Notes: a model not told the origin generated them from the sequence alone. A stretch of 64,000 nucleotides of DNA from Acinetobacter lactucae (GCF_001605885.1 NZ_LRPE01000001.1:1-64000), one strand, 5' to 3'. Shown: positions 26,341-37,299, numbered from the stretch's first letter. Numbers and translations are program-made.

Positions 26341-26787
26341 TTACTCAGATACGATAGTAACGAGAACTTCTGCAACAACATCATGGTGCAATTGGATTGC
26401 GATGTTGAATTCACCAGTGTGACGAAGCGCGCCATTTGGTAAACGAACTTCTGCACGGTCAACTGTAAGACCAGCATTCGTTAATGCGTCAGCGATGTCA
26501 CGAGTACCGATAGAACCGAAGAGTTTACCTTCGTCACCAGCTTTAGCAGTGATAACGATGTTAACTTCATTCAATTGTTCAGCACGTGCTTGAGCAGCAG
26601 CTAAAACTTCAGCTTCTTGCTTCTCAAGTTCAGCACGACGAGCTTCAAAAGCAGCAGTGTTAGCTTCAGTAGCTGCAACTGCTTTACCTTGAGGGATAAG
26701 GAAGTTACGGCCGTAACCAGCTTTAACTGATACTTTATCGCCTAATTTACCAAGGTTCTTAATGCGTTGTAATAAGATAACGTCCAC
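26341..26787 (-). CDS. rplI: 50S ribosomal protein L9
   Basis: L9 binds 23S rRNA near the L1 stalk and helps keep the reading frame. It has 148 residues. The N-terminal rRNA-binding domain begins [36 protein letters not shown], split here by the family's GxGxRNFLIP turn. A long connecting helix (about 40-75) leads to a C-terminal domain. The start is GTG at 26787 with a GAGGTG-type ribosome site. It is the last gene of rpsF-rpsR-rplI, eight bases after rpsR, with the terminator at 26301. Confidence 0.97.
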
Positions 26788-26795
26788 AGATCACC

Positions 26796-27023
26796 TCACT
26801 TATGGTTGTCAGTGTACGGAATCAAAGACAAATAGCGAGCTTGTTTGATAGCAAGTGCTAATTGACGTTGATAACGAGCTTTAGTACCAGTGATACGGCT
26901 AGGAACAATCTTGCCGTTTTCAGTGATGTACTGTTTTAAAGTGTCGATATCTTTGTAGTCGATGTACGCAACATTCTCAGCTGTAAAGCGGCAGAACTTG
27001 CGACGACGGTAAAAACGTGCCAT
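26796..27023 (-). CDS. rpsR: 30S ribosomal protein S18
   Basis: S18 pairs with S6 on the platform of the small subunit. It has 75 residues, the standard length, with the basic start [17 protein letters not shown] and the core [21 protein letters not shown] single Cys is retained near residue 10. It lies 11 bp downstream of rpsF. No priB gene lies between them, unlike in Escherichia coli. Confidence 0.98.
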
Positions 27024-27034
27024 TGATGTTCTCC

Positions 27035-27418
27035 TTATTCAGCTTCTTGAGCAACTTGCTGTGCTTCTTCGCGTTGAGCTTTACGCGCACGCTTTTCTTC
27101 AGCACTCTTAGCAAGCAATGACTCTTCAGTGATTGCGTGTTCACGACGGATGATAAGGTTACGAATGATCGCGTCGTTATAACGGAATAATTCTTCTAAC
27201 TCATCAAGCGTAGTTTGACCACATTCAACATTCATAAGAATGTAGTGCGCTTTGTGAATTTTGTTAATTGGGTAAGCCAATTGACGACGGCCCCAATCTT
27301 CTAAACGGTGAATTTGACCTTCAGCTTCTTTGATCTGAGAGATATAGCGTTCAACCATACCTACAACTTGATCGCTTTGGTCTGGGTGTACCAAAAGTAC
27401 GATTTCGTAATGACGCAT
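27035..27418 (-). CDS. rpsF: 30S ribosomal protein S6
   Basis: S6 binds S18 and 16S rRNA on the platform. It has 127 residues, starting [18 protein letters not shown] with the conserved core [17 protein letters not shown]. The C-terminal tail ([20 protein letters not shown]) is charged and resembles tails that receive added glutamates in some bacteria; whether that happens here is unknown. It is the first gene of the operon, preceded by a promoter about 100 bases upstream. Confidence 0.98.
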   Translation of the reverse strand: MRHYEIVLLVHPDQSDQVVGMVERYISQIKEAEGQIHRLEDWGRRQLAYPINKIHKAHYILMNVECGQTTLDELEELFRYNDAIIRNLIIRREHAITEESLLAKSAEEKRARKAQREEAQQVAQEAE

Positions 27419-27514
27419 TGTCAGCTCCTTACGGTTTAAACAGCCCCTAATAAAAAAATTAGAAGCAAGGAGTCATAACTTAATAAGTTATGTCGCAAAA
27501 TTTGCGAAGGCTGA

Positions 27515-27543
27515 ATTATAGGTAAAAGTTCGACTAAAAACAA
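27515..27543 (-). promoter_or_regulatory. Promoter of rpsF-rpsR-rplI
   Basis: On the minus strand TTGTTT (27543-27538) and TATAAT (27520-27515) are spaced by 17 bases. This is a good sigma-70 promoter about 97 bases before the rpsF start. The leader could carry an S6/S18 autoregulatory site, but I could not confirm its fold. Confidence 0.6.
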
Positions 27544-27585
27544 ATCTTTTGATCAGAAAAGTAAAACTTCTTTACTATAAAGAGG

Positions 27586-27616
27586 AAATCCTCTCTTGTT
27601 TAAAAGAGAGGAAGAT
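27586..27616 (-). terminator. Hairpin overlapping the cyoE stop
   Basis: A 9-bp stem TCCTCTCTT / AAGAGAGGA straddles the cyoE stop codon (27600-27602). The T content after it on the minus strand is modest, so it may be a weak terminator or a 3' end stabiliser of the cyo transcript. Confidence 0.5.
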
Positions 27617-28478
27617 TTGGAGCAGGGGATTGATAGGTAAAGCTAAAGCTCAAACTTAACAAGGTAATTAATATGACCGAGTAGAGAAAAAAACGTTTAG
27701 CCCACAATTGATCATTTTCGGCTTTAAATCCAACAACTGATAAATATAACCAATATGCAGTCAAAGCATTAAAGGTAATTAAAAAGAATATATTGGTATA
27801 GCCAAAACAATATAGCCCATTCAAAACAGCTGCAAATAACAGGATATAGATTACACATTCAATTTTCGTACGATAAATAGAACGTGCTACAGGTAAAATT
27901 GGAATTCCCGCATTTTTGTAATCATCAAAACGATAAATTGCAATTGCCCAAGAATGAGGCATTTGCCATAAAGCGTATGCTAAAAACAAAAGCAAGGTTG
28001 CCACATCAAATTGATGAGTTACTGCTGTATAACCAATAACAGGAGGGCTCGCCCCGGAGATACTACCAATGACGGTTTGATGGATTGAGGTACGTTTAGT
28101 CCACAAACTATAAAAACCGACGTAGACAATAAAACCAATCATTGCAAACAAAAATGCGTAGCCATTTACACCGAACCACAGAATGCTAAAACCAATTACC
28201 CCAAGTACGAATGCATATATCATCGCAATAGTAGGAGAAATTGTTTTTTTAACAAGTGCGCGGTTTTGCGTGCGCTGCATCTTTGTATCAATATCTTGAT
28301 CTATAACATTATTAACAACGCAACCAGAGGCTACAACTAAAGTTGTTCCGAGTAGGGTTAGAAGTAATAATAAGATGTCTATAGAGCCTTGGGCGGCTAA
28401 GAAAAAGCCGCCCAAGGTGGTAATGAAATTACCGAAGAGAATTCCTGGTTTAGTCAGGAATAGATATTTTTTCAACAT
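27600..28478 (-). CDS. cyoE: Protoheme IX farnesyltransferase
   Basis: This inner-membrane prenyltransferase converts heme b to heme o, needed by the bo3 oxidase encoded just upstream. It has 292 residues with about eight to nine membrane helices. The Asp-rich prenyl-diphosphate site is visible as NNVIDQDIDTKMQRTQNR around residues 56-73. The second site follows GFYSLWTKRTS near 122-133. The gene starts 10 bp after cyoD and is the last of cyoABCDE. Its assignment as CyoE rather than CtaB rests on the operon. Confidence 0.95.
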   Translation of the reverse strand: MLKKYLFLTKPGILFGNFITTLGGFFLAAQGSIDILLLLLTLLGTTLVVASGCVVNNVIDQDIDTKMQRTQNRALVKKTISPTIAMIYAFVLGVIGFSILWFGVNGYAFLFAMIGFIVYVGFYSLWTKRTSIHQTVIGSISGASPPVIGYTAVTHQFDVATLLLFLAYALWQMPHSWAIAIYRFDDYKNAGIPILPVARSIYRTKIECVIYILLFAAVLNGLYCFGYTNIFFLITFNALTAYWLYLSVVGFKAENDQLWAKRFFLYSVILITLLSLSFSFTYQSPAPNLPLF

Positions 28479-28488
28479 GACAATCAGT

Positions 28489-28818
28489 TTAGATCATCAT
28501 ATTGTAGTGAAGGTAATTCATAATCCACACAGAACCGATTAAAAGTACAGCGATACAAAGGATTGTGTAGATGAATGCAATCATATTCCAACGTTGTTCA
28601 GATGATGTATTCATGTGTAAGAAATACACAAGTTGTACAAGGACCTGAGCAACCGCAGTGATTGCAATCACTGTAACTAAAAGACCACGACTGAAACCAC
28701 CCGCCATCACCATCCCAAACGGGATGATGGTGAGGATAACAGAAAGGATAAATCCAACAGTGTATTGCTTAAAGTTACCGTGTGACGCACCAGCAGCATT
28801 ATGCTCATGACTACTCAT
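28489..28818 (-). CDS. cyoD: Cytochrome bo3 ubiquinol oxidase subunit IV
   Basis: This is a small membrane subunit of the terminal oxidase, thought to help assemble the CuB site. From the ATG at 28818 it has 109 residues starting [14 protein letters not shown], with a short His-containing N-terminus and three membrane helices. A frame starting at 28863 would run back into cyoC with a non-conserved leader. The start overlaps the cyoC stop by one base (TAATG), indicating coupling. Confidence 0.95.
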   Translation of the reverse strand: MSSHEHNAAGASHGNFKQYTVGFILSVILTIIPFGMVMAGGFSRGLLVTVIAITAVAQVLVQLVYFLHMNTSSEQRWNMIAFIYTILCIAVLLIGSVWIMNYLHYNMMI

Positions 28819-29438
28819 TAGAGAACTCCCATTAAGTAAACGACGCTGAATACACAGATCCAAACGATGTCAAGGAAGTGCCAGAACAAGCTTAAGCAAG
28901 CAAGACGACGTGTATTCGGTAAAGTCAAACCTTTAGTCTTGATTTGATACATTAATACAAGCATCCATACGAGACCAGAGGTTACGTGGATACCGTGTGT
29001 ACCAACCAAAGTAAAGAACGATGATAAGAATGCACTATGAGTTGGACCATGACCTTCATGTACAAGGTGATGGAATTCGTAGATTTCCATCCCAATGAAC
29101 GTTGCACCAAAAAGGAATGTGATAAATAACCAAGTGATGACTTGATTCACATTCTTTTTATAAGATGCAAGTACAGCAAAACCAAAAGTTACCGATGAAA
29201 TCAATAAGGCGAATGTTTCAGTTAACACGTAGCCTAGTGAGTCATGGAATAGGTCATATGCACTTGGAGTTCCTGGTGGGATATGACTGCTTAATACAGC
29301 GAACGCAATGAAGAGTGATCCGAAAAGAATCAAGTCACTCATCAAGTATGTCCAAAAACCAAAGACCGTTAAATCAGTATCATCATGTTCATGATGACCG
29401 TCATGGCCGTGGTTGTCGTGATGAAGTACTTCAGCCAT
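28818..29438 (-). CDS. cyoC: Cytochrome bo3 ubiquinol oxidase subunit III
   Basis: Subunit III of the proton-pumping quinol oxidase. It has 206 residues and five predicted helices, the normal size. The N-terminal His/Asp-rich stretch ([18 protein letters not shown]) is longer in histidine than usual and precedes [20 protein letters not shown]. The motif [14 protein letters not shown] is characteristic of the family. It sits four bases after cyoB and overlaps cyoD by one base. Confidence 0.96.
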   Translation of the reverse strand: MAEVLHHDNHGHDGHHEHDDTDLTVFGFWTYLMSDLILFGSLFIAFAVLSSHIPPGTPSAYDLFHDSLGYVLTETFALLISSVTFGFAVLASYKKNVNQVITWLFITFLFGATFIGMEIYEFHHLVHEGHGPTHSAFLSSFFTLVGTHGIHVTSGLVWMLVLMYQIKTKGLTLPNTRRLACLSLFWHFLDIVWICVFSVVYLMGVL

Positions 29439-29442
29439 TTCC

Positions 29443-31434
29443 TTAGTCCTTCTTCAAGTGTTTTTCAAGTAAAGCATAGCGTTCGTTTTCAATACGCTCA
29501 ACTTCAGCAGCAGGAACGTAGTAATCAACATTCTTAGTGAATGAGCTTACGATCAAGCTAACAACAGCTGCAACGAATGAAACAACAACGAGCCACCAAA
29601 TATGCCAGATGAGTGCAAAGCCAAGAAGAGTAATGAACATTGCAATGACAAAACCAGCTGCACGATCAGTCGGCATGTGGATGTCTTCATATTTAGTGTT
29701 ACGTGCGTATGCTACACCATTTTCTTTGTCAGTCCAGAAACGGTCGATACCGCTTGCATCTGGTTCATGCGCAAAGTTGTAGAACGGAGCAGGGGAAGAG
29801 GTCGCCCATTCAAGCGTACGAGCATCCCATGGATCGCCAGTAAGGTCCATGTTGTCTTTACGTTGTAAGAAACCAACGATGATTTGCATTAAGAAACATG
29901 CAATACCAATCGCAACAAGAACAGCACCAAATAATGCAATCGCAAGGTACGGATCCCATTCAGGGTTGTCATATGTATTCAAACGACGAGTCATACCCAT
30001 GAAACCAAGGATATAAAGTGGCATGAATGCAAAATAGAAACCGAAGAACCAGAACCAGAACGCAGCTTTACCCCATGCTTCGTTGAGCTTCCAACCAAAC
30101 ATTTTTGGCCAGTAGTAAATGATGCCGGCAAACATACCAAACACCACACCACCGATAATTACGTTATGGAAGTGAGCGATCAAGAATAATGAGTTGTGTA
30201 CCAAGAAGTCCGCAGGTGGAACCGCCATAAGTACACCAGTTAAACCACCGATACCGAATGTTACAAGGAAGCCAAGCGTCCATAACATTGGAGTAGTAAA
30301 GGTGATGCGACCTTTATACATGGTGAATAACCAAGAGAAGATTTTCACACCAGTAGGAATCGCAATAACCATGGTCATGATACCGAAGAACGCGTTAACG
30401 TTCGCACCAGCACCCATGGTGAAGAAGTGGTGAAGCCATACAACAAACGCAAGAACAGTAATCGCGATAGTTGCATACACCATAGACTTGTAACCAAACA
30501 ACGCTTTACGAGAGAAGGTTGCAACGATTTCTGAGTATAAACCAAATGCTGGTAATACCAAGATATATACTTCAGGGTGACCCCATGTCCAGATCAAGTT
30601 CACATAAAGCATTGGGCTACCGCCAAGCTCATTTGTGAAGAAATGGAAGCCGAAGTAACGGTCAAGAGTAAGCATTGCAAGAGTACCTGTTAATACAGGG
30701 AATGATGCAATGATTAATACAGCCGTACAAAGTGAAGTCCACGTGAAAATAGGCATGTCCATTAATTTCATGCCAGGTGCACGCATTTTGATGATGGTAA
30801 CGAAGAAGTTAACACCAGATAAAAGCGTACCTAGACCAGAAACCTGAAGTGCCCAGATATAGTAGTCAACACCTACACCAGGAGAATATTGAATACCAGA
30901 TAGAGGAGGGTAAGCCATCCAACCAGTCGCAGCAAATTCACCTAATACAAGTGAAAGCATCATCAAACCAGCAGCACCAGCGAATAACCAGAAGCTTAAA
31001 GAGTTCAATAATGGGAAAGCAACGTCACGAGCACCAATCTGTAAAGGTACAGAGATGTTCATCATACCTACAACGAGACCCATTGCTACGAAGAAGATCA
31101 TGATTACACCATGTGCGGTGAAGATCTGGTCGTAATGGTCAGGATGTAGATAACCTTCACCACCGCCTTTAGCGAGGAAAAGTTGTAAACGCATCATGAT
31201 CGCATCGGCGAAACCACGCAGAAGCATGATAACGGATACGATGATATACATGATACCAATCTTTTTATGGTCTACCGTAATAAACCACTCTTTCCACAAA
31301 TATCCCCATTTTTTGAAATAGGTGATACCGCCAAGCACTGCAATTGCACCAATTGCCATAAGGACCATGGTGACAAGTACGATTGGCTCTGTCGGGATAG
31401 AATCCCAACCCAGTTTACCAAAAATCATATCCAT
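29443..31434 (-). CDS. cyoB: Cytochrome bo3 ubiquinol oxidase subunit I
   Basis: This is the catalytic subunit that carries heme b, heme o3 and CuB, reduces oxygen to water and pumps protons. It has 663 residues, the usual size, with about 15 helices. Heme/CuB motifs are visible: [10 protein letters not shown] near 108, [17 protein letters not shown] near 279-295 with the cross-linked His-Tyr pair, HHFF near 333, and [13 protein letters not shown] near 419. The N-terminal ubiquinol-site residues resemble those of quinol oxidases. It starts three bases after cyoA. Confidence 0.98.
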   Translation of the reverse strand: MDMIFGKLGWDSIPTEPIVLVTMVLMAIGAIAVLGGITYFKKWGYLWKEWFITVDHKKIGIMYIIVSVIMLLRGFADAIMMRLQLFLAKGGGEGYLHPDHYDQIFTAHGVIMIFFVAMGLVVGMMNISVPLQIGARDVAFPLLNSLSFWLFAGAAGLMMLSLVLGEFAATGWMAYPPLSGIQYSPGVGVDYYIWALQVSGLGTLLSGVNFFVTIIKMRAPGMKLMDMPIFTWTSLCTAVLIIASFPVLTGTLAMLTLDRYFGFHFFTNELGGSPMLYVNLIWTWGHPEVYILVLPAFGLYSEIVATFSRKALFGYKSMVYATIAITVLAFVVWLHHFFTMGAGANVNAFFGIMTMVIAIPTGVKIFSWLFTMYKGRITFTTPMLWTLGFLVTFGIGGLTGVLMAVPPADFLVHNSLFLIAHFHNVIIGGVVFGMFAGIIYYWPKMFGWKLNEAWGKAAFWFWFFGFYFAFMPLYILGFMGMTRRLNTYDNPEWDPYLAIALFGAVLVAIGIACFLMQIIVGFLQRKDNMDLTGDPWDARTLEWATSSPAPFYNFAHEPDASGIDRFWTDKENGVAYARNTKYEDIHMPTDRAAGFVIAMFITLLGFALIWHIWWLVVVSFVAAVVSLIVSSFTKNVDYYVPAAEVERIENERYALLEKHLKKD

Positions 31435-31437
31435 GTC

Positions 31438-32490
31438 TTATTCCCCTTGAGCAGCGTGTTCAGCTGCAGCATGAGTGTCAGCTGTTGCGTGTGCAGCAGA
31501 GTGGTCAACACCATGATAGTTACTCATATAGTGGTTGATAATTGTTTCAAACAATTTTGGTTCAACTGTAGAGTAATAAGTCACAGGGTGTGGCTTAGTC
31601 GGGAACGGTTTCATAGCTTCAGCTTCAGCAACTGCTTTTTCATCACCAGCAGCTTTAGCACGATTTACTAAATGCTCGATCTGATGCTTAGAACGGTTAC
31701 CATCACGTAAGGTTGCCAATTCAGCTTGGTCAAGCGTAGTTTTTTGAACTGCTTCTGGGTTAATGGTTGAACCATTACCTGCTTTAACCGCTGCTACCCA
31801 TTCGTTGAATTGTTGCTCTGTAACACTATGCGCCTTGAAACGCATTTGAGAGAAACCGTAACCTGAGTAGTTAGAAGAGAAACCACGATATACACCAGTT
31901 TCATTTGCTAACAAATGAAGGTGAGTTTGCATACCTGCCATTGCATAAATCTGGCCGCCTAACTGTGGAATGAAGAATGAGTTCATTGTAAAGTTAGAAG
32001 TGATTTTAAAGCTTAACGGAGTTTTTTCAGGGAAACGTACTTCGTTAACTGTTGCAATGTTTTGTTCAGGATAAATAAAGATCCATTTGAACTGTTCAGC
32101 AATAACTTGAATAGTTAAAGGTGCTTTATCTGATTCTAAAGGACGGTATGGGTCATACTTGTGGGAACCCCACCAAGTTAACCAAGCTAAAATACCAATA
32201 ATAATGACAGGGATACCCCATACTACAACTTCAATTGCAGTTGAGTGTGCCCATGTAGGTTTATAGTCTGCATCTTTATTTGACGCGCGATATTTCCAAC
32301 CAAACCATAATGCCATGATGATTGAAGGAATCACCACAAGTAACATTAAATAGATCGCAGTCATCATAAGGTCACTTTGACCTTGACCAACTGGACCTTT
32401 AGAGTTTAGAAGTACCATATCACCACCACACCCAGTCAAAAGTGCGGCAAGCGTTGATAAAGACAATACAGCTAAAATCGTTTGTCTCAT
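31438..32490 (-). CDS. cyoA: Cytochrome bo3 ubiquinol oxidase subunit II
   Basis: This membrane-anchored subunit with a periplasmic cupredoxin fold lacks a CuA site in quinol oxidases. It has 350 residues. A lipoprotein signal ends LLTGC with Cys21, two membrane helices follow, then the domain with EQFKWIFIYPEQNIATVNEV. The C-terminal region is extended by a Lys/Glu and Ala/His-rich tail (HGVDHSAAHATADTHAAAEH) not found in the E. coli protein. It is the first gene of cyoABCDE. A possible TATAAT on the minus strand lies about 100 bases upstream (32597-32592). Confidence 0.95.
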   Translation of the reverse strand: MRQTILAVLSLSTLAALLTGCGGDMVLLNSKGPVGQGQSDLMMTAIYLMLLVVIPSIIMALWFGWKYRASNKDADYKPTWAHSTAIEVVVWGIPVIIIGILAWLTWWGSHKYDPYRPLESDKAPLTIQVIAEQFKWIFIYPEQNIATVNEVRFPEKTPLSFKITSNFTMNSFFIPQLGGQIYAMAGMQTHLHLLANETGVYRGFSSNYSGYGFSQMRFKAHSVTEQQFNEWVAAVKAGNGSTINPEAVQKTTLDQAELATLRDGNRSKHQIEHLVNRAKAAGDEKAVAEAEAMKPFPTKPHPVTYYSTVEPKLFETIINHYMSNYHGVDHSAAHATADTHAAAEHAAQGE

Positions 32491-32746
32491 TTTACAACCT
32501 CGGTGAAGAGTCCCATTCCCTAATTAAATATGGGATAGCGATTAAAGTGTCGCATGATTGAGAACGCTAATCCTAAAATTTAGACTTCTCAATTATATGA
32601 CACCGCTACGTTGTAGGGCATTATGCCTCATATCGACAAACTAAGCTATACATAAAGTAGGCTGAAATAATTGTTTTAAAACCCGATTTTTTTTGTAGGG
32701 TATTTAATTTCAATAGAGCTTTTATTTAAATATCAACTCTCTATAG
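32491..32746. other. Regulatory region upstream of cyoA
   Basis: The gap of 316 bases between cyoA and the RDD gene carries no gene. On the minus strand a TATAAT (complement of 32592-32597) lies about 100 bases before cyoA without a good -35, which could mean activator-dependent control. I see no clear Fnr, ArcA or CRP dyad. The last part holds the terminator of the RDD gene. Confidence 0.45.
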
Positions 32747-32776
32747 AAAAAAGGAGGCGGGGTGCCTCCTCTTTTT
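32747..32776 (-). terminator. Terminator of the RDD gene
   Basis: The stem GGAGGC / GCCTCC (32753-32758 with 32764-32769) has flanking A and T runs. On the minus strand it is followed by TTTTTTC. Confidence 0.75.
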
Positions 32777-32806
32777 TTAGACATTAAATGAATGAGTCAT
32801 TCACTA

Positions 32807-33562
32807 TCATTTGATCACTTTTGTTCTTGCAATTTTGTCATGTAAAGCTTGTCGCTTTTGTCCTAATGCAAAAGCGTAGTCAATAATTGTACTGATCGGC
32901 ATAAACAGTAAGTTTAATATGATAAAAACAATACTTCTTAATAAGAAGATACGGGTTAAATTAACCTTGCTATTATCCTCAGCATCTACAATTTTAATTC
33001 CAACGATTTTTTTACCTATGCTCTGCCCAAACTTCGTTAAAAGAATGGCTTGAATAGCAAGCATAATTACGACGTAAAGAAGCATTGAGTGCCAAGCTTC
33101 TATCGGAATTAAGGTAAAAAGTTGCTGTTGTAACTCTGCCGCTTTAGTCGATGCGACTTCGGCGGATTGCATCTGTTTTTGCAGCTCGAATAATTGCTTA
33201 TATTGAGCTTCATTAAAGAAAAAGGAAGGAATTGCAGCGATTGGTAACCAAAGCAATAAATCAATAATTTTTGCTAAAGCCCGAGCTGGAATAGACGCAA
33301 GTTCATGAACTTTAGGTTCTACACGAATTTGACGAATAGTTTCATTAGTTGATGTATTCGTGTTTATTGTAGGTACAGAATAACCGATAGGTTGATATAC
33401 AAGTTTACCTTGGGTTAATTCTCCTAAAGCTTTCCATTCTGTCATGCCTTCATGCCAAGCTAAATCAGTTAACAAAATTTGTTGGCTCGCCAACATTTGA
33501 TTTACTTGTTCTAAAGTGTAAGGCCCAGCTTGTTGATTATTACGTGCCAAGTAAATTTGCAT
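32807..33562 (-). CDS. RDD-family membrane protein with GYF_2 domain
   Basis: The 251-residue protein starts with a GYF_2-like domain (about 1-55: IYLARNNQQAGPYTLEQVNQ, then WHEGMTEWKALGEL), a peptide-binding fold. A linker of about 40 residues leads to an RDD membrane domain (about 95-245) with three helices and the motif TKFGQSIGKKIVGIKI. RDD proteins may be ion or small-molecule transporters in some species, but the function here is unknown. It lies between cyoA and ppsA on the minus strand with a terminator on each side, so it is probably a single-gene unit. Confidence 0.85.
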   Translation of the reverse strand: MQIYLARNNQQAGPYTLEQVNQMLASQQILLTDLAWHEGMTEWKALGELTQGKLVYQPIGYSVPTINTNTSTNETIRQIRVEPKVHELASIPARALAKIIDLLLWLPIAAIPSFFFNEAQYKQLFELQKQMQSAEVASTKAAELQQQLFTLIPIEAWHSMLLYVVIMLAIQAILLTKFGQSIGKKIVGIKIVDAEDNSKVNLTRIFLLRSIVFIILNLLFMPISTIIDYAFALGQKRQALHDKIARTKVIK

Positions 33563-33590
33563 AAATAAAAATTCTCTATTCTAAAGATGA

Positions 33591-33616
33591 AAAAAGACCC
33601 ATGGATGGGCCTTTTT
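33591..33616. terminator. Terminator of ppsA
   Basis: The stem AAAAG-A-CCCAT / ATGGG-C-CTTTT, with one mismatch and A/T flanks, lies 11 bases beyond the ppsA stop. Confidence 0.75.
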
Positions 33617-33626
33617 TTATAACATA

Positions 33627-36014
33627 TTAGATTTGCTTGATTTTTTCTTCAGCAAGGAAGAACCATGTATCTAAAACTGAGTCTGGGTTAAGAGAGACAG
33701 ATTCAATACCTTGTTCCATTAACCATTTTGCAAGATCTGGATGGTCTGAAGGACCCTGACCACAGATACCTACATATTTACCTGCTTTGCGGCAGGCATG
33801 GATTGCCATTGAAAGAAGTGCTTTAACAGCTGCATCACGTTCATCAAATAAGTGTGAAACAATACCTGAGTCACGGTCAAGACCTAACGTTAACTGAGTT
33901 AAGTCATTTGAACCAATTGAGAAACCATCGAAGTGCTCTAGGAACTGTTCAGCTAACAAAGCGTTAGTTGGTAATTCGCACATCATGATTACTTTTAAGC
34001 CATTCTCACCACGTTTTAAACCATTTTGTGCAAGTAATTCAATAACGCGTTTCGCTTCAGATACTGTGCGTACAAAAGGAATCATGATTTGAATGTTGGT
34101 AAGACCCATTTCATCACGAACTTTTTTAAGTGCGCGGCATTCTAATTCGAAACAATCACGGAAGTTATCAGATACATAACGGCTTGCACCACGGAAACCG
34201 AGCATCGGATTTTCTTCTTCAGGCTCGTATAACTTACCGCCAATTAAGTTTGCATATTCGTTTGACTTGAAGTCAGACATACGAACGATCACTGGCTTGT
34301 CACCAAATGCAGCAGCAAGAGTCGCAATACCTTCAACCAATTTTTCAACATAGAAGTCTACAGGTGATGCATAACCCGCGGTACGAGTTAAAACCGCAGC
34401 ACGAGTTTCACGAGGTAGACTGTCAATGTTGAGTAGGGCTTTAGGATGCACACCGATCATACGGTTAATGATGAACTCAAGACGAGCAAGACCAATACCT
34501 TCGTTTGGAATTTGAGCAAAGTCAAATGCACGGTCAGGGTTACCTACGTTCATCATAATTTTGAACGAAAGTTTAGGCATAGATTCAATTGAGTTACGTT
34601 GAACTTCGAAATCTAAAGCACCTTCATAAATGAAACCTGTATCACCTTCAGCACAAGAAACAGTTACTTCTTGTCCGTCAGTTAATACTTCCGTTGCGTT
34701 ACCGCAACCAACAATAGCCGGTACACCAAGTTCACGTGCAATAATTGCTGCGTGACATGTACGACCACCACGGTTAGTGATAATTGCAGCAGCACGTTTC
34801 ATTACCGGTTCCCAGTCAGGATCGGTCATATCTGATACAAGAACGTCGCCTTCTTGAACTTTGTCCATTTCTTTAATTGAGTTAACGATACGGACTTTAC
34901 CAGAACCAATACGTTGACCAATTGAACGACCTTCACAAAGAACAGTACCTCTTTGTTTTAGAAGGTAGCGTTCCATAGTGCCTACATTTTGGCGACTTTT
35001 TACAGTTTCAGGACGAGCTTGAACAATATAAATTTGACCATCATCACCATCTTTTGCCCATTCGATGTCCATTGGAGCACCATAATGTTGTTCGATGATA
35101 AGAGCTTGTTTCGCAAGCTCTTGTAACTCATGGTCATTTAAAGCAAATTGTTGGCGCTCTTGTTTTTCAACGTCAACAACAACAACAGATTTACCCGCAG
35201 AACCTTCTTCACCATAAATCATTTTTTGGTGTTTAGAACCAAGGTTACGGCGTAAAACAGAATGTCTACCAGCATTTAATAATGGTTTAGATAGGTAGAA
35301 TTCATCAGGGTTAACGGCACCTTGTACAACCATTTCACCTAAACCGTAAGATGCAGTGATAAATACAACATCACGGAAACCAGATTCTGTATCAAGTGTA
35401 AACATTACACCCGCAGCGCCAGTTTCAGAACGAACCATACGCTGAACACCCGCAGATAATGCCACAACGTCATGATCAAAGCCTTGGTGTACACGATAAG
35501 AAATTGCACGGTCATTATATAAAGAAGCAAATACTTCTTTGATCGCAATAAGTACGTTATCAATACCGCGAATATTCAAGAAAGTTTCTTGTTGACCCGC
35601 GAAAGAAGCATCTGGTAAATCTTCAGCAGTAGCAGATGAACGAACGGCAACCGCGATATCAGGGTTGCCGTTAGAAAGTGCTGTAAAAGCGGCGCGAATT
35701 TCTTGTTCTAAGGTTGCAGTGAGTGGAGTCTCTACAATCCATTGACGAATTTTAGCGCCTGTTTCTGCAAGAGCATTTACGTCATCGACGTTGAGTTGAG
35801 CAAGTTCTGCTTGAATTCGAGCGTTAAGACCACTTTGGTCTAAGAACTCACGATAGGCAGCAGCAGTAGTTGCAAAGCCACCAGGTACCGATACACCAGC
35901 ATTTGATAAATGGCTGATCATTTCACCCAAAGATGAGTTTTTCCCACCTACGAGTTCGACATCGTGTTTCCCTAATTTTTCTAGACCGATTACGCGCGCT
36001 TCCAAAGTTTTCAC
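33627..36014 (-). CDS. ppsA: Phosphoenolpyruvate synthase
   Basis: The enzyme converts pyruvate and ATP to phosphoenolpyruvate, AMP and phosphate, supporting gluconeogenesis. It has 795 residues, the normal length. The N-terminal ATP-grasp domain begins [25 protein letters not shown]. The swivelling phospho-histidine is His421 in GGRTCHAAI. The C-terminal PEP/pyruvate barrel carries [11 protein letters not shown] and the CGQGPSD motif with the catalytic Cys. It is divergent from ppsR, whose product controls it by phosphorylating the active-site region. This pair is conserved in gammaproteobacteria. Confidence 0.98.
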   Translation of the reverse strand: MKTLEARVIGLEKLGKHDVELVGGKNSSLGEMISHLSNAGVSVPGGFATTAAAYREFLDQSGLNARIQAELAQLNVDDVNALAETGAKIRQWIVETPLTATLEQEIRAAFTALSNGNPDIAVAVRSSATAEDLPDASFAGQQETFLNIRGIDNVLIAIKEVFASLYNDRAISYRVHQGFDHDVVALSAGVQRMVRSETGAAGVMFTLDTESGFRDVVFITASYGLGEMVVQGAVNPDEFYLSKPLLNAGRHSVLRRNLGSKHQKMIYGEEGSAGKSVVVVDVEKQERQQFALNDHELQELAKQALIIEQHYGAPMDIEWAKDGDDGQIYIVQARPETVKSRQNVGTMERYLLKQRGTVLCEGRSIGQRIGSGKVRIVNSIKEMDKVQEGDVLVSDMTDPDWEPVMKRAAAIITNRGGRTCHAAIIARELGVPAIVGCGNATEVLTDGQEVTVSCAEGDTGFIYEGALDFEVQRNSIESMPKLSFKIMMNVGNPDRAFDFAQIPNEGIGLARLEFIINRMIGVHPKALLNIDSLPRETRAAVLTRTAGYASPVDFYVEKLVEGIATLAAAFGDKPVIVRMSDFKSNEYANLIGGKLYEPEEENPMLGFRGASRYVSDNFRDCFELECRALKKVRDEMGLTNIQIMIPFVRTVSEAKRVIELLAQNGLKRGENGLKVIMMCELPTNALLAEQFLEHFDGFSIGSNDLTQLTLGLDRDSGIVSHLFDERDAAVKALLSMAIHACRKAGKYVGICGQGPSDHPDLAKWLMEQGIESVSLNPDSVLDTWFFLAEEKIKQI

Positions 36015-36161
36015 TCCACTTTTGCAGTATTAATGTCTATCTTGGCATGAAATTATAAAAATAAAGTGCTTAGTTGAGAATTATACTAAGCGACAGTCAT
36101 GTAAGATCAGTTTACTATAAAGATTATATAGCACTAAGACAAATGTTTAAGGAGAATTTTA

Positions 36162-36998
36162 ATGTCAGAAAGTAAACAATTTAAGCGGAGTGTTTTTTTT
36201 ATTTCTGATGGAACTGCAATTACTGCCGAGACTCTTGGACATTCGTTATTAGCACAATTTCCCAATGTAGATTTTGATATTCACATCATGCCGTATATTA
36301 CAACTGAAGAGGCGGCAATGGATGTGGTAGTTGAGATTAATCGATGCCAAACCAAAGACGGTTGCCTACCTTTAGTATTTGATACTTTAGTTGATCCGCA
36401 TGTGCGAGAGATTATTAATACAGCTAAAGCGGTTAACCTAGATGTGTTTGAAGGTTTAATTAGCAAACTTGAGCAAGAGCTTGGAACACCACCAACAACA
36501 TTGGTCGGGCAGACCCATGCGGTAACCGATTCTGAATACTATAAAGCCCGTATTGATGCCGTTCATTTTGCACTTGATAATGATGATGGAGCTCGTACGC
36601 GTCATTATGATAAAGCAGATTTAATTTTAATTGGAGTTTCCCGTTCAGGTAAAACACCGACTTCTATTTACTTATCTCTTCAATTCGGTATTCGGGTTGC
36701 AAACTATCCATTAACTGAAGAAGATTTAGATGATAACCGTTTACCAGCAGTATTAAGAGCTCATCGTAATAAATTATTTGGTTTAATGATTGATGCTGAG
36801 CGATTGGTCGCGATTCGTAGTGAACGTAAAGCCAATAGTCGTTATGCGAGTTTTAGTCAATGCCAAATGGAGCTTAGAGCAATTGAAGGAATTTATATTT
36901 CTGAAGGCATTAAATATTTAAATGTGACTGAAATGTCAATTGAAGAGATTTCAACACGTATTTTACAAATGACAGGATTAAAACGACGTATTGGTTAA
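36162..36998 (+). CDS. ppsR: PEP synthase regulatory protein (kinase/pyrophosphorylase)
   Basis: This protein of the DUF299 family inactivates PpsA by ADP-dependent threonine phosphorylation and reactivates it by phosphate-dependent dephosphorylation. It has 278 residues. The start is RSVFFISDGTAITAETLGHSLL, a family signature. The P-loop GVSRSGKTP is at 158-166. GGAG-like AAGGAG lies about eight bases upstream of the ATG at 36162. The divergent position next to ppsA supports the specific partner. Confidence 0.96.
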   Translation: MSESKQFKRSVFFISDGTAITAETLGHSLLAQFPNVDFDIHIMPYITTEEAAMDVVVEINRCQTKDGCLPLVFDTLVDPHVREIINTAKAVNLDVFEGLISKLEQELGTPPTTLVGQTHAVTDSEYYKARIDAVHFALDNDDGARTRHYDKADLILIGVSRSGKTPTSIYLSLQFGIRVANYPLTEEDLDDNRLPAVLRAHRNKLFGLMIDAERLVAIRSERKANSRYASFSQCQMELRAIEGIYISEGIKYLNVTEMSIEEISTRILQMTGLKRRIG

Positions 36999-37018
36999 TT
37001 TAATCAAGTGCTTATTTT

Positions 37019-37066
37019 AACCATTCAATTATTTATATTAATTTATAGATAAGTTGAATGGTTTTT
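37019..37066 (+). terminator. Terminator of ppsR
   Basis: A perfect 10-bp repeat AACCATTCAA / TTGAATGGTT with a 25-base loop ends in a T5 run. The large loop makes it a little unusual. Confidence 0.6.
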
Positions 37067-37299
37067 AATATATTTCGTAGTGAAAAATAAAAGTTTTATA
37101 TATAAAACCAGATATTATTAAATAGTTTTTGTTGGTTATAAACCCGTAGTTATTTTGAAACTTATTTGTAAATTTAAATAATACTATTGAAAAGAAGTGT
37201 ATGTGTTTTATTACAACAAAAAATAGTAATTATTTAATTTTACTAAATATTTTAGAAAAGCATTCATAAAAAATCCATAATTCATAAAATGTTAAATAG

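Noticed and set aside
27421..27520. S6/S18 autoregulatory RNA in the rpsF leader
   Set aside because: The leader is long enough, but the paired CCG-bulge structure could not be established by eye.
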